From assembly GCF_018069755.1 (NCBI RefSeq), contig NZ_JAGQDE010000009.1, forward strand, positions 1-64,000: a stretch of 64,000 nucleotides of DNA. Reading direction: 5' to 3'. The notes below the pieces were generated by a model. It was not told where the DNA came from, searched no databases, and worked only from the letters and a program-made list of their open reading frames with translations. Source of the stretch: Ideonella aquatica. GTDB taxonomy: Bacteria > Pseudomonadota > Gammaproteobacteria > Burkholderiales > Burkholderiaceae_C. Of this stretch, positions 1-9,838 are shown in pieces (positions within the stretch are counted from its first letter, which is position 1; every line of letters begins with the position of its first letter). A program made the position numbers and the translations under genes.

Positions 1-2331
1 GACCCGGCCGGCTTCGCCTGGGCGGTGGCGGCCGTGGTCGACTGTGCCGACGAATGGCACCAGGCGCTGGCGGCGCTGCCGCCGTCGCAGCGCGCCGGCT
101 GGGCGGCCGCGGCCCAGGCCCGGCTGGCCGGCGGCGCCGGCCCGGGCGACAAGGAGCGCTCGCTGGCCCGCTACGCGCTGGCCTGGGCCGCCGACTCCAT
201 CGCCCTGCAGCCGCCCGCCAGCGATGCCTTGTACGACGCCCGCCCCAGCGCCTGGATCGGCCTGCGCGCCGGTGGCACGCTGCCGCTGGTGCAGGCCGTG
301 CTGGACGCGGCCCAGGCGCGCGGCGTGCCGGTGCTGTGGCTGGACGAGGACCCGCCGCGCGAGCGGCTCTTCGAGGCCGCCGCCACGCTGCCGCCGCCCC
401 AGGAGCACCTGGCCGACGATGCCGAGGGCGAGGCCCGCGCTGCCGCCGCCGAGGTACTCGACGCGCTGCACCGCCACCCACAGGGCGCGGTGGCGCTGAT
501 CGCCCAGGACCGCGAGGCCGTGCGGCGCGTGCGCGCGCTGCTGGAACGCGCGGCGGTGGAGGTGGTCGACGACACAGGCTGGCGTGTCGCCACCACGCGG
601 GCCGGCGCGCGCGCCATGGCGCTGCTGCGCGCTGCGCGGGCGCTGTCGCGGCCCGCGCCCGGCGCCGAGGACCTGTGGCTGGCCTGGTTGAAGGACGACA
701 GCGCCTTCACCGCGCAGGCCGAGGCCCTGCGCAGCCTGGAAGCGCTGTGGCGCGGCCGCCGCCTCAGCCCCGCCCGCCGTGAGCAGGCGCTGGCCTTCTG
801 GGACGCGGCGCAGGCCCGCCTGGCGCCGCTGCGTGAGCCGGCGCGGCGTCCGCTGGCCGACTGGCTGGCCGCGCTGGCGGCGCTGTGGCTGGACGATCCC
901 GCCCAGGCCAGCGCCTGGCGCGACGACCCCGCCGGGCGTGCCGTGCTGGCCGCCTGGCGCCTGGAGCCGCCATGGAACCAGGCCGCCGGCTGGCCGGCGC
1001 TGGCGGCCGCCACCCGCTTCACGCTGGACGAGTTGATCGCCTGGGCCGACGAGGCACTCAGCGAAGCCAGCGTCGTGCCAGAGCACCCGCCGCAGGCGCG
1101 GGTGGTCATCACGCCGCTGGCGCGGGCCATGCTGCGGCCTTTCGTGGCCGCGGTGCTGCCGGGCGCCGACGAACAGCGCCTGGGCGGGCATGAGCCCGGC
1201 GTCGACCTGATCGGCCCGGCGCTGCGCCGCGCGCTGGGCCTGCCCGGCGTGGCCGAGACGACCGAGCGCGAGGCGCTGGCCTTTGTGCAGGCGCTGCGCC
1301 TGCCGCAGCTGTGCCTGCTGCGCCGGCGCGCCGATGGCAGCGAGCCGCTCGGCCCCAGCCCGCTGCTGCAGCGCCTGGTGCTGGCGCGCGGCGGCCAGGC
1401 CCTGCCGCCATCCAGGCGGTTGCCGCCGCTGCGCGACTGGACGCCGCGGCCGGTGGCCGAACCAGCGTTGGTGTCCACGGGCGCGCGCTGGCCCGCCACG
1501 CTCAGCGCCAGTGCGGTGGAGGCCTGGCGCGACTGCCCCTACAAGTTCTTCGCCCAGCGCCTGCTGGGTCTGGCCACCGACGACGAACTGGATCGACTGG
1601 CCGAGAAGCGCGACTACGGCGACTGGCTGCACGCCGTGCTGCTGCACTTTCACCAGCAGCGTGCCGACGGCGCCGGCCTGGCGGCCGACCGCGCGCTGCT
1701 GCAGCACTGCGCCCGCGCCGTGGCGCCCGACGCCCGGCTGTCCGAGGGCGAGATGCTGCCCTACCTGGCCAGCTTTGACCGCTTGTGTGATCCCTACCTG
1801 GCCTGGCTGCAGGCGCGCGACCAGGCCGGCTGGCGCTGGACCGCAGGCGAGGTCGAGCGCCAGCGCCCGGCGCCCGCGCTGGGCACGATGGGCCTGCACG
1901 GCCGCCTGGACCGCCTTGACAGCGGCCCCGGCGGCGCCGTGCAGGTGATCGACTACAAGACCGGCCGGGCGGATGAGCTCAGAGCCAAGGCCAAGGGCCT
2001 GGAGGACACGCAGCTGGCCTTCTATGCCGCGCTGGCCGTCACCGATGGCTCGCCCGTGGGCGCGGCCTACCTGGCGCTGGACGAGCGTGACGGGCCCCAG
2101 TGGATCGAGCACGCCGAGGTGCTGGCCGATGCCGATCGCCTGCTGGGCGAACTGGCCGCCGAGTTCGACCGCGCCCGTGCCGGCGAGCCGCTGCGCGCGC
2201 TGGGCCGCGGCCAGGCCTGCGAGCGCTGCGACATGCGCGGCCTGTGCCGCCGCGACCACTGGGCTGCGCCGCCCGACGCGGCGGCCGAGGCCATCACCGA
2301 GGCACTCACCGCGCGCGGAGGCGACGAATGA
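1..2331 (+). CDS. PD-(D/E)XK nuclease, AddB-like DNA repair protein (5' partial)
   Basis: The reading frame is open to base 1, so the gene starts upstream; 776 residues are visible. The C-terminal part is a RecB/AddB-type PD-(D/E)XK nuclease: a WRDCPYKFF motif near base 1525, an Asp followed by IDYKTGR near base 1950, and a CERCDMRGLC cluster near base 2220. One upstream Cys (base 1534) plus three downstream (2218, 2227, 2245) match the iron-sulfur staple of AddB nucleases (family knowledge). The long N-terminal part resembles an inactivated helicase scaffold, and I see no Walker A motif in it. The stop overlaps the next gene's start by 4 bases (ATGA), so the two are translationally coupled and probably form one double-strand-break resection complex. 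Confidence 0.85.
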   Translation, partial: DPAGFAWAVAAVVDCADEWHQALAALPPSQRAGWAAAAQARLAGGAGPGDKERSLARYALAWAADSIALQPPASDALYDARPSAWIGLRAGGTLPLVQAVLDAAQARGVPVLWLDEDPPRERLFEAAATLPPPQEHLADDAEGEARAAAAEVLDALHRHPQGAVALIAQDREAVRRVRALLERAAVEVVDDTGWRVATTRAGARAMALLRAARALSRPAPGAEDLWLAWLKDDSAFTAQAEALRSLEALWRGRRLSPARREQALAFWDAAQARLAPLREPARRPLADWLAALAALWLDDPAQASAWRDDPAGRAVLAAWRLEPPWNQAAGWPALAAATRFTLDELIAWADEALSEASVVPEHPPQARVVITPLARAMLRPFVAAVLPGADEQRLGGHEPGVDLIGPALRRALGLPGVAETTEREALAFVQALRLPQLCLLRRRADGSEPLGPSPLLQRLVLARGGQALPPSRRLPPLRDWTPRPVAEPALVSTGARWPATLSASAVEAWRDCPYKFFAQRLLGLATDDELDRLAEKRDYGDWLHAVLLHFHQQRADGAGLAADRALLQHCARAVAPDARLSEGEMLPYLASFDRLCDPYLAWLQARDQAGWRWTAGEVERQRPAPALGTMGLHGRLDRLDSGPGGAVQVIDYKTGRADELRAKAKGLEDTQLAFYAALAVTDGSPVGAAYLALDERDGPQWIEHAEVLADADRLLGELAAEFDRARAGEPLRALGRGQACERCDMRGLCRRDHWAAPPDAAAEAITEALTARGGDE

Positions 2332-5300
2332 CCGGCGCCGCCTACGCGGCCGACGGCCAGCCGGTTGACCGCGCCGCCTTCTACGCCATCGCCTGCGACC
2401 CGTCGCGCAGCGTGGTGGTCGAGGCCTGTGCCGGCGCAGGCAAGACCTGGATGCTGGTCTCGCGCATCCTGCGCGCGCTGCTCGACGGCGCCCAGCCGCC
2501 CCAGATCCTGGCCATCACCTTCACCCGCAAGGCCGCGGGCGAGATGCGCGAGCGCCTCGACCAGTGGCTGGCGGAGTTGTCAGACGTTCGCGCCAGCCAC
2601 GCCCAGCGCGTTCAGGCGCTGCGCGAGCGCGGGCTGGATGCCGCGCAGGCCGAGGCGTTGGCGCCCGCGCTGGGTTCGCTGCAGCGCCGCGTGCTGGCCC
2701 AGGGCCGGGCGGTGCAGGTGCGCACCTTCCACAGCTGGTTCTCGCAGCTGCTGCGCATGGCGCCGCTGGACGCGCTGCAGACCCTGGGCCTGCAGCCCGG
2801 CATGGCGCTGATCGAGAACACCGACGAGCTGCGCCCCGAGCTGACGCGGCGCTTCCTGCGCCGCGTGGCGCAGACGCCCGAGCTGGACAGCGCCTTCCGC
2901 GGCCTGGTGGCGCGCCATGGCCGCAGCGTGCTGCAGCGCTGGCTGGACGGCGTGCTGGAGCGCCGCATCGAGCTCGAACGCGCCGACGCCCACGGCACGC
3001 TGGCGGGCTCGGTACCGCCGGTGGGCGCGGTGTTCGACGACTGCCAGGACCTGGCTCATCCCACCGAGCTGCTGCGTGCGCCCGGCTGGGTGGCCACCGC
3101 CACCGCGCTGCGCGACCGGCTGCGCGACGACACCCGCTCCACCGTGGTGCCGGTGGTGGACGGCCTGTCCCGCGCACTGGCGCACCTGGCTGCCGATGAG
3201 ACCGAGCTGGCCTATGCCGCCGCGCGCCAGGCGCTGCTGGGCAAGTCGACCGGCCAGGCCAAGGGCAATGTGGCCGGCAAGCCGCCCGAGATTCCACTGC
3301 TGGCCGAGGAGCTGCTGGCCATCGCGCTGCGCCTGCGCCAGCACGAGGCGCACCAGGACCAGACCGCGCTGCTGCCGCTGGCGCGCGCATTGCTGCAGGA
3401 ATTCGCGGCGCTCAAGCGCGCGCGCGGGCTGGTCGACATGCCCGACCTCGAGAACCTGGCCCTGCACCTGCTGCGCGACGCCGAGCAGGCCGGCTGGATC
3501 CAGGAGCGCCTGGACGCCCAGTTGCGCCACCTGCTGATCGACGAGTTCCAGGACACCAGCCCGATGCAGTGGCACGCGCTGCAGCCCTGGCTGGCCGCCT
3601 ACGCGGGCGCCGGGGGCGGCGCCAGCGGCCAGCAGCCGCTGTCGGTGTTCATCGTCGGCGATCCCAAGCAGAGCATCTACCGTTTCCGCCGCGCCGAGCC
3701 GCGCGTCTTTGCCGCTGCCGCGCAGTTCGTGGCCGACTCGCTGCACGGCCGCCGCCTGTCCTGCGACCACACGCGGCGCAACGCCGGGGCGGTCATCGAG
3801 ACGCTGAACCAGGTCTTTGGCGTTGCGGCCGACTACCCAGGCTTTCGCCCGCACACCACCGAGGTGGCGCTGGCGGGCGAGGGCGTCTGGCGCCTGCCGC
3901 TGGTCGAGCGTCCGCCGCGCGCCGGCCGGAAGACCGACGTCGCCGAGGCCGCCTGGCGCGACAGCCTGACCCAGCCCCGCCACGAGGAGCGCGAACACCT
4001 GGGCGCGCAGGAGGCGCGCTGGGCGGCTCGCGCGATCGCCGAGCTGCTGGCCCAGGGCCGCCGCCCGCGCGACATCCAGGTGCTGGCGCGCAAGCGCAGC
4101 GTGCTGGCGCGCCTGTCCGAGGCGCTGCGCGTGCTGCATGTGCCGCATGTGCAGCCGGCCGAGCTGTCACTGCTGGACGAGCCCGAGGCGCGCGACCTGG
4201 TGGCGCTGCTGGATGTGCTGGCCTCGCCCGGCCATGACCTCTCACTGGCCCAGGTGCTGCGCAGCCCGGTGTTCGACGCCAGCGACGAGGACCTGATGGC
4301 CCTGGCCGCCGAGGCCCGCGGCGAGGCCTGGTGGCCGGCGCTGCAGCGGCTGGCCGCCGCCACCGGCGCAGCACCGGCCCTGGCCCGCGCCGCGCCGCTG
4401 CTGGCGCGCTGGGCTGAGCTGGCGCGCCAGTTGCCGCCGCACGATCTGCTGGACCGCATCATCGACGAGGGCGAGGTGATGGGCCGCATGCTGCGTGCGG
4501 TGCCCTCCGAGCGCCGCGGCCCGGCGCGGGCGGTGATCGAGGGCCTGGTCGCCGCGGCCCTGTCACTCGATGGCGGCCGCTACGCCACGCCCTATGGCTT
4601 CGTGCGCGCGCTGCGCCGCCAGTCACCCACGGTGCCGGCGCTGGCCCAGGCCGACGCGGTGCAACTGCTGACGGTGCACGGCGCCAAGGGCCTGGAAGCC
4701 GAGGTGGTGTTCCTGCTCGACACCGACCCGGAAGGCCGCAACGCCGAACCCGGCGCGCTGCTGGTGGACTGGCCGGTCGAGCAGGACCACCCGGCCCGTG
4801 TGGCCTTCGTGGCCTCGGCCGCCAAGCGGGCGCCGTCGCTGGACGTGCTGCAGGCCGACGAGGACGCGCAGCAGGCCCGCGAGGAGCTCAACAGCCTGTA
4901 CGTGGCGCTCACCCGCGCCCGCACGCGCCTGGTGCTCAGCGCGGTGACACCCCACCGGGCAGGGCCGGCACCGTCGTGGTGGGCTCGTCTGCAGGGCCTG
5001 GCCGCGCCCTGGGAGCCTGCGGCACCGGCGCCAAGCGCCCAGGCTGGCGCTGCCCCGGTGCAGACCGATGACTGGGCCGCGCTGCGCCTGCCAGCCGCGG
5101 CGGGTGGCGGCATTGCCCAGGACTGGGTGGCCCCGGCGCGCAGCGACGACCGCCTGACCCGTCTGGGCGAGGCCTTTCACCGGCTCATGCAATGGGCGTG
5201 CGGGCCGAGCGGACCGGACGCCGACGCGCTGGACAGCTGGCTGGAGCGCGCCGCCCGCGCCGCCGCCGCCGAATTCGAGCTGGCGCCCGCCGACGTCGCC

Positions 5301-5627
5301 GTGCCCCAGGCCGCTGCGCGTGCAGTGTTGGCGGGTGCGGCCTTCGGACCGTGGTGGCGCGACCCGGCGATCGTCTGGGCCGGCGACGAGGTGCCGGTGG
5401 ACGATGGCACGGCCGCGCTGCGCATCGACCGCCTCGTGGTGCGCCGCGAGCCCGACGGCCAGCGCATCTGGTGGGTGCTGGACTACAAGCTGGACCACGC
5501 CCCCCACACCCAGCCGGCCTACCTCGATCAGCTGGCCGCCTATGTGGCCGCGGTGCAGCGCCTGCAGCCCGGCGACTTGGTGCGCGCGCTGCTGGTGGGC
5601 GGCGACGGCCGGGTGCACCGGGTCTAG
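2328..5627 (+). CDS. UvrD/REP-family helicase-nuclease, AddA/RecB-like
   Basis: This 1099-residue protein is a superfamily 1A DNA helicase fused to a nuclease. Visible motifs in order: Walker A GAGKT at about residues 36-40, LLIDEFQDTSPMQW (motif II), VGDPKQSIYRFRRAE (motif III), LTVHGAKGLEAEVVF (motif V), LYVALTRAR (motif VI), and a C-terminal PD-(D/E)XK nuclease with LDYKLDH near residue 1051. I chose the ATG that overlaps the previous stop, because the frame extends further upstream only inside that gene. With its partner it should unwind and degrade DNA ends for recombination, in place of classical RecBCD. A single-protein RecB with a RecC partner is unlikely because the neighbour has its own nuclease motif. 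Confidence 0.88.
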   Translation: MTGAAYAADGQPVDRAAFYAIACDPSRSVVVEACAGAGKTWMLVSRILRALLDGAQPPQILAITFTRKAAGEMRERLDQWLAELSDVRASHAQRVQALRERGLDAAQAEALAPALGSLQRRVLAQGRAVQVRTFHSWFSQLLRMAPLDALQTLGLQPGMALIENTDELRPELTRRFLRRVAQTPELDSAFRGLVARHGRSVLQRWLDGVLERRIELERADAHGTLAGSVPPVGAVFDDCQDLAHPTELLRAPGWVATATALRDRLRDDTRSTVVPVVDGLSRALAHLAADETELAYAAARQALLGKSTGQAKGNVAGKPPEIPLLAEELLAIALRLRQHEAHQDQTALLPLARALLQEFAALKRARGLVDMPDLENLALHLLRDAEQAGWIQERLDAQLRHLLIDEFQDTSPMQWHALQPWLAAYAGAGGGASGQQPLSVFIVGDPKQSIYRFRRAEPRVFAAAAQFVADSLHGRRLSCDHTRRNAGAVIETLNQVFGVAADYPGFRPHTTEVALAGEGVWRLPLVERPPRAGRKTDVAEAAWRDSLTQPRHEEREHLGAQEARWAARAIAELLAQGRRPRDIQVLARKRSVLARLSEALRVLHVPHVQPAELSLLDEPEARDLVALLDVLASPGHDLSLAQVLRSPVFDASDEDLMALAAEARGEAWWPALQRLAAATGAAPALARAAPLLARWAELARQLPPHDLLDRIIDEGEVMGRMLRAVPSERRGPARAVIEGLVAAALSLDGGRYATPYGFVRALRRQSPTVPALAQADAVQLLTVHGAKGLEAEVVFLLDTDPEGRNAEPGALLVDWPVEQDHPARVAFVASAAKRAPSLDVLQADEDAQQAREELNSLYVALTRARTRLVLSAVTPHRAGPAPSWWARLQGLAAPWEPAAPAPSAQAGAAPVQTDDWAALRLPAAAGGGIAQDWVAPARSDDRLTRLGEAFHRLMQWACGPSGPDADALDSWLERAARAAAAEFELAPADVAVPQAAARAVLAGAAFGPWWRDPAIVWAGDEVPVDDGTAALRIDRLVVRREPDGQRIWWVLDYKLDHAPHTQPAYLDQLAAYVAAVQRLQPGDLVRALLVGGDGRVHRV

Positions 5628-5717
5628 GATTGGGCGGCTTTGGGCCGTTACTTCCGGCCACTGCGGCGGCAGGCCGCGCGGTTCAATCGAGCCACGCTGC
5701 CCTCCGTGTCCGCCCCC

Positions 5718-7538
5718 ATGAGCGCCCCTGACCGAACTGCCGACGCCCCGAAAGCCACGAGTGCCCCCGTGCGCCGCTTCGGGCGCTACCAGTTGCTGCG
5801 CCTGCTGGGCAAGAGTGAGCGCAGCATGGCCTGGCATGCTGCCGACGAGCGCCAGGGCAGCGAGCTGATCCTGGTCATGCCGCGCCAGCAACCGCTGGGC
5901 GAGGCTGCCACGGCCTGGCTGCAGACCGTGCGCCGCGCTGCGCGCCTGAACCACCCGAACCTGGCCACGCCGCTGGAGATCGCCGAGCACGAGCGCTGGC
6001 CCTACGCGGCCTATGAGCGCGCCGGTCGCGTCACCTGGGCCGAGCGCTTCTCGCGCCAGGGCATCCCCGCCGAGGAGATGGCGCCCTGGGCCTCGCAGGC
6101 CGCGCTGGGCCTGGCCTATGCCCACGAGGCTGGTGTCGCCCACCGTGATGTGCAGCCCTGGCTGCTCAGCGTGGACGACGCCGGCCGCGTGCAGGTGCTG
6201 GGCCTGGAAGTGCCCCAGCGCGCCAGCAGCGCCTCCAGCGTGGGTGCGATGGAAGAGCTGCGCCAGGTGCGCGACGCCGCGGTCGGCGACGTGCTGGCCC
6301 TGGGCATCGTGATGCACCACGGCCTGGCCGGCCAGCCCGCGCTGGACCAGGCCGATGTGGCCCGCGTGGTGGCAATGATGCCGCCGCAGGGCAATGATTT
6401 CGTGCGCCTGCCCTGGAACGTGCCGCGGCCGATCCCGGACGCGCTGCGGGCCATCGTCAACCGCGCCACTGACCGCCAGCCGCGCCAGCGCTACCGCAAT
6501 GCGCGCACGCTGCAGCGGGCGCTGGACGGCTGGATCAAGGCCAATGCCGACCTGGAGGGCGGGCCGCTGGCGTTGCTGCTCGACCGCATCCGCGCCGCCG
6601 GCGTGCTGCCGGCGATGCCCGGCGGCGCCGACCGCGTGGCCCATCTGGCGCTGATGGAACGCGGGCGCACCAGCGAGCTGGCCGAGGTGGTGCTGGGCGA
6701 CATGGCGCTGGCCTTCGAGCTGCTGCGTCTGGTCAATGGCGCCACGGTGCATGGCGCGTCGGTCTCCAGCGACGGTCCGGTGCTGATGCTGCGCCGCGCG
6801 ATCGCCATGCTGGGCCTGGAGGGCGTGCGCCGCGCGGCGCTGTCGCTGCGGCCCTGGCCCGGTCCGATGGACGAGGCGGCCGCCACCGAGATGGCGGCGC
6901 TGATGCAACGTGTACAGCGCGCCGGCGGCGTGGCCACGCGGCTGGCGCCGGCCGGGTATGACGGCGAGGTGATCTCGCTGATCGCGCAAATGCAGAACCT
7001 GGGCCGGCTGGTGGTGCAGTACCACTTTCCGGACGAAGCCGCACAGATCCGCCGCCTGATGCAGCCCGGCGAGGCCGCCGATGGCAAGGCCGGCGGTGAG
7101 CCCGGCATGAGCGCCGAGGCCGCCTCCTACGCGGTGCTGGGCATTGACCTGGAAGCCCTGGGTCTGGCCGTGGCCCAGCACTGGGGCCTGGACGACTCGG
7201 TGCAGCAGATGATCCGGCGCATCCCGCCGGGCGCACCGGTGCACCATCCCGACAGCGACGCCGACATCCTGCGGGTCACGGCCAGCTGTGCCAACGACCT
7301 GCTCGACGCCAGCGCGCTGGCACCCGCGCTGGTGGGGCCGGCGCTGGCCGTGGTGGTGCGCCGCTACGCACGGGCGCTGGGACTGACCCAGCCCGAGATG
7401 CTGGGGTCCCTGCAGGCGCTGCCGGCGGCCGCCGAGTCGCGCGCGATGCCCGCCATGATGGCCGACGCCTCGGCCGCCACACGCGCCTTCGCCCAGGCCG
7501 GCGGACCCTCCGGCGCCCCACGCGCGGCGGCGGCGTGA
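5718..7538 (+). CDS. Pseudokinase-HDOD fusion protein
   Basis: 606 residues. Residues about 22-280 have a Ser/Thr protein kinase fold, but key positions are lost. The ATP-anchoring Lys of the VAIK motif is replaced (ILVMP, Met54). HRD is kept at 142-144, but the Asn five residues after the Asp is Leu149. The DFG metal motif reads LGLE at 161-164. Residues about 290-500 resemble an HDOD domain (LGDMALAFELLRLVN, then a histidine-poor helical core). HDOD proteins are output or scaffold modules in bacterial signalling (family knowledge). The ATG at 5718 begins just before the kinase fold; an upstream TTG at 5640 is possible. The next gene overlaps by 4 bases and has the same architecture with an intact kinase, so this is probably its regulatory or scaffold partner (inference). 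Confidence 0.78.
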   Translation: MSAPDRTADAPKATSAPVRRFGRYQLLRLLGKSERSMAWHAADERQGSELILVMPRQQPLGEAATAWLQTVRRAARLNHPNLATPLEIAEHERWPYAAYERAGRVTWAERFSRQGIPAEEMAPWASQAALGLAYAHEAGVAHRDVQPWLLSVDDAGRVQVLGLEVPQRASSASSVGAMEELRQVRDAAVGDVLALGIVMHHGLAGQPALDQADVARVVAMMPPQGNDFVRLPWNVPRPIPDALRAIVNRATDRQPRQRYRNARTLQRALDGWIKANADLEGGPLALLLDRIRAAGVLPAMPGGADRVAHLALMERGRTSELAEVVLGDMALAFELLRLVNGATVHGASVSSDGPVLMLRRAIAMLGLEGVRRAALSLRPWPGPMDEAAATEMAALMQRVQRAGGVATRLAPAGYDGEVISLIAQMQNLGRLVVQYHFPDEAAQIRRLMQPGEAADGKAGGEPGMSAEAASYAVLGIDLEALGLAVAQHWGLDDSVQQMIRRIPPGAPVHHPDSDADILRVTASCANDLLDASALAPALVGPALAVVVRRYARALGLTQPEMLGSLQALPAAAESRAMPAMMADASAATRAFAQAGGPSGAPRAAAA

Positions 7539-9826
7539 CGCCCTCGAGCGGGCAACGGATCGGCCGCTTCGAGTTGCGCGGCGAGCTGGGCAGCGGTGCC
7601 CAGGCCACGGTGTGGCGGGCGCTGGACAGCACCCTGCAGCGCGAGGTGGCGCTGAAGATCTTTCACCCGCAGGCCGAGTCCGAGCTGGCCGCCGAATGGC
7701 GCGACGAGGCCCGCCTGGCTGCCGGCCTGCAGCACGCCGGCATCGTGGCGGTACACGACCTGCTGACGATCAACGACCAGCCGGTGCTGGTCAGCGAGTG
7801 CGTGCCCGGCGGTACGCTGGCCGCGCGCCTGCGCCAGGGCCCGCTGGCGCCGCGTCCGGCGGTGACGCTGATGCTGGGCGTGCTGGACGCGCTGGCCCAT
7901 GCCCACTCCCACGGCGTGGTGCACCGCGACCTGAAGGCCTCCAACGTGCTGCTGGACGCTGATGGCCGTCCCAAGGTGGCCGACTTTGGCATTGCTGCGC
8001 GCATCACTGACAGCCATGACGGTCGCATCGTCGGCTCGCCGGGAACGATCTCGCCCGAGGCCGCGGCTGGTGCCGCACCGGCGCCGTCGATGGACCTGTT
8101 CGCCGCCGGCATGCTGCTGGGAGAGATGCTGGTGGGCGTGCCGCTGCGCCGCAGCGAGGGGCCCACCCAGGCGATTGCCCAGGCGCGTCATGTGGACGTG
8201 GTCTGGCCGACGGTGGACAACGAGGTGGATGATCATCTGCGGGGCATCGTGCTGCGCGCCACCGCCCGCGATCCGGGGCGGCGCTGGCCGGACGCCGCGG
8301 CGATGCGCGACGCGCTGCAGGCCTGGCTGCATCCGGCCGCGGCGCCGGGGCCGGGCGCGCACCCGACGCTCGATTTCCTGCAGCGGCGCATGCGCCTGGC
8401 GGGCGACTTCCCGGCCCTGTCGGACGCGGTGTTGCGCATCCAGGCGATCACGGCCTCCGATTCCGAGAGCGTGCACACGCTGGCCGCCGAGATCCTGCGC
8501 GACGTGGCGCTGACCCAGCGCCTGCTGCGGGTGGTCAACAGCGCGCGTTTCCACCACGCCAACCAGGGCGAGGTCAGCACCGTCTCGCGCGCGGTGGCAC
8601 TGGTGGGCTTTGGCGGCATTCGGGCGATGGCCTTGTCGCTGCTGTTGCTCGAGCACATGGGCAACCAGGCCCAGGCCGGCCGCATGAAGGGCCTGTTCCT
8701 CGAGACCTTGCTCACCGCGGCGCTGGTCGACCAACTGACGCCACCCAGCCGCGAGCGCGAGGAAGCCTTCCTGGCCGGCATGTTCAGCCAGTTGGGCCGG
8801 CTGCTGCTGGCCTACTACCTGCCGCAGGAGGCGCAGCACCTGCAGGGCCATGACGGTCCCCAGGACGAACGCGCCCAGGTCGACGTGCTGGGTCTGTCCT
8901 GCGCCAGCCTGGGGCAGGGCGTGGCGGCCTCCTGGGGTTTGCCGCAGGCGCTGTGCCAGGCGATGTCGGTGCCGCATGGCGAGCCGCCGCAGCACCGCGT
9001 AACCGCCCCCACCGAGGCCATGCGCTGGCGCGTGCGCGCCGCCCACGAGCTGGTGCAGCGCCTGCTGGACGAACGCGGCGAGGGCGCCGACCCCCAACCC
9101 GCCTGGGCCGCGCGATTCGGCGCGGCGCTGGGCCAGTCGCAGGAGGCGATGCTGCAGGCCGTGTCGGCCGCTCGGGTGATGCTGGCCGACCTGGCCGGCT
9201 CGCTGGGGCTGGACGCCGGCCCGCGGGTGCGCGCCAGCCGCCTGTTGGCGCCGCCCAGCGCGTCGGCCGACGACTTCACCGCCACCGTGGCTGAGGCGCC
9301 CGCCAGCGCCGCGGTGCAGCAGTTGCTGGCTGCCGGCATCGCCGATGTCACCGCCACGCTGGCCAGTGAAACGGGCAGTGTGGGCCAGGTGCTGCGCATG
9401 ATCGCCGAGACGCTGTGGCGCGCCCTGTCGCTGGACCAGGTGGTGCTGGCGCTGCGCGACCCCAAGGGCGAGCAGCTGTGCGGCCGGGTGTCGATGGGCG
9501 AGGGCGCAGCCGAGCTGGCCGCTGCGCTGAGGATCGACCTGCGCGAGGGTCCTGCGCCCGACCTGTTCCAACTGGCTTGCCGCAAGGGCCTGGACACCCT
9601 GATCGACGACGCCCGGGCCGAATCGCTGCGCCCACGCCTGCCGACGCTGTTGCGCGAGGCGCCGCCGCGCAGCTTCGTGCTGCTGCCGATGGTGCTCAAG
9701 GGACGCTGCTTCGGCCTGCTCTACGGCGCCTGCCAGGGCCGCACGCTGCAGCTGTCGGAGGCCGAACTGAGCCTGGTGCGCAGCTTGCGCAACCAGGCGG
9801 TCCTGGCGGTGCGCACGGCAGCGTAA
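7535..9826 (+). CDS. Ser/Thr protein kinase-HDOD-GAF fusion protein
   Basis: 763 residues starting at a GTG that overlaps the previous stop (GTGA). The kinase domain (about residues 9-270) is complete: GSGAQATVW glycine loop, Lys41 in VALKIF, HRDLKASN at 130-137, DFG at 150-152 and a GSPGTISPE activation-segment end at 167-175. An HDOD domain follows at about 280-490 (ILRDVALTQRLLRVVNSARF). The last 160 residues resemble a GAF sensor domain (RMIAETLWRALSLDQVVLALRD, then FVLLPMVLKGRCFGLLYG). No membrane segment is visible, so it should act in the cytoplasm. It is likely a phosphorylating signal integrator whose HDOD domain pairs with that of the preceding pseudokinase (inference). Its substrates are not identifiable here. 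Confidence 0.82.
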   Translation: MTPSSGQRIGRFELRGELGSGAQATVWRALDSTLQREVALKIFHPQAESELAAEWRDEARLAAGLQHAGIVAVHDLLTINDQPVLVSECVPGGTLAARLRQGPLAPRPAVTLMLGVLDALAHAHSHGVVHRDLKASNVLLDADGRPKVADFGIAARITDSHDGRIVGSPGTISPEAAAGAAPAPSMDLFAAGMLLGEMLVGVPLRRSEGPTQAIAQARHVDVVWPTVDNEVDDHLRGIVLRATARDPGRRWPDAAAMRDALQAWLHPAAAPGPGAHPTLDFLQRRMRLAGDFPALSDAVLRIQAITASDSESVHTLAAEILRDVALTQRLLRVVNSARFHHANQGEVSTVSRAVALVGFGGIRAMALSLLLLEHMGNQAQAGRMKGLFLETLLTAALVDQLTPPSREREEAFLAGMFSQLGRLLLAYYLPQEAQHLQGHDGPQDERAQVDVLGLSCASLGQGVAASWGLPQALCQAMSVPHGEPPQHRVTAPTEAMRWRVRAAHELVQRLLDERGEGADPQPAWAARFGAALGQSQEAMLQAVSAARVMLADLAGSLGLDAGPRVRASRLLAPPSASADDFTATVAEAPASAAVQQLLAAGIADVTATLASETGSVGQVLRMIAETLWRALSLDQVVLALRDPKGEQLCGRVSMGEGAAELAAALRIDLREGPAPDLFQLACRKGLDTLIDDARAESLRPRLPTLLREAPPRSFVLLPMVLKGRCFGLLYGACQGRTLQLSEAELSLVRSLRNQAVLAVRTAA

Positions 9827-9838
9827 GCTGTCGCCCCG

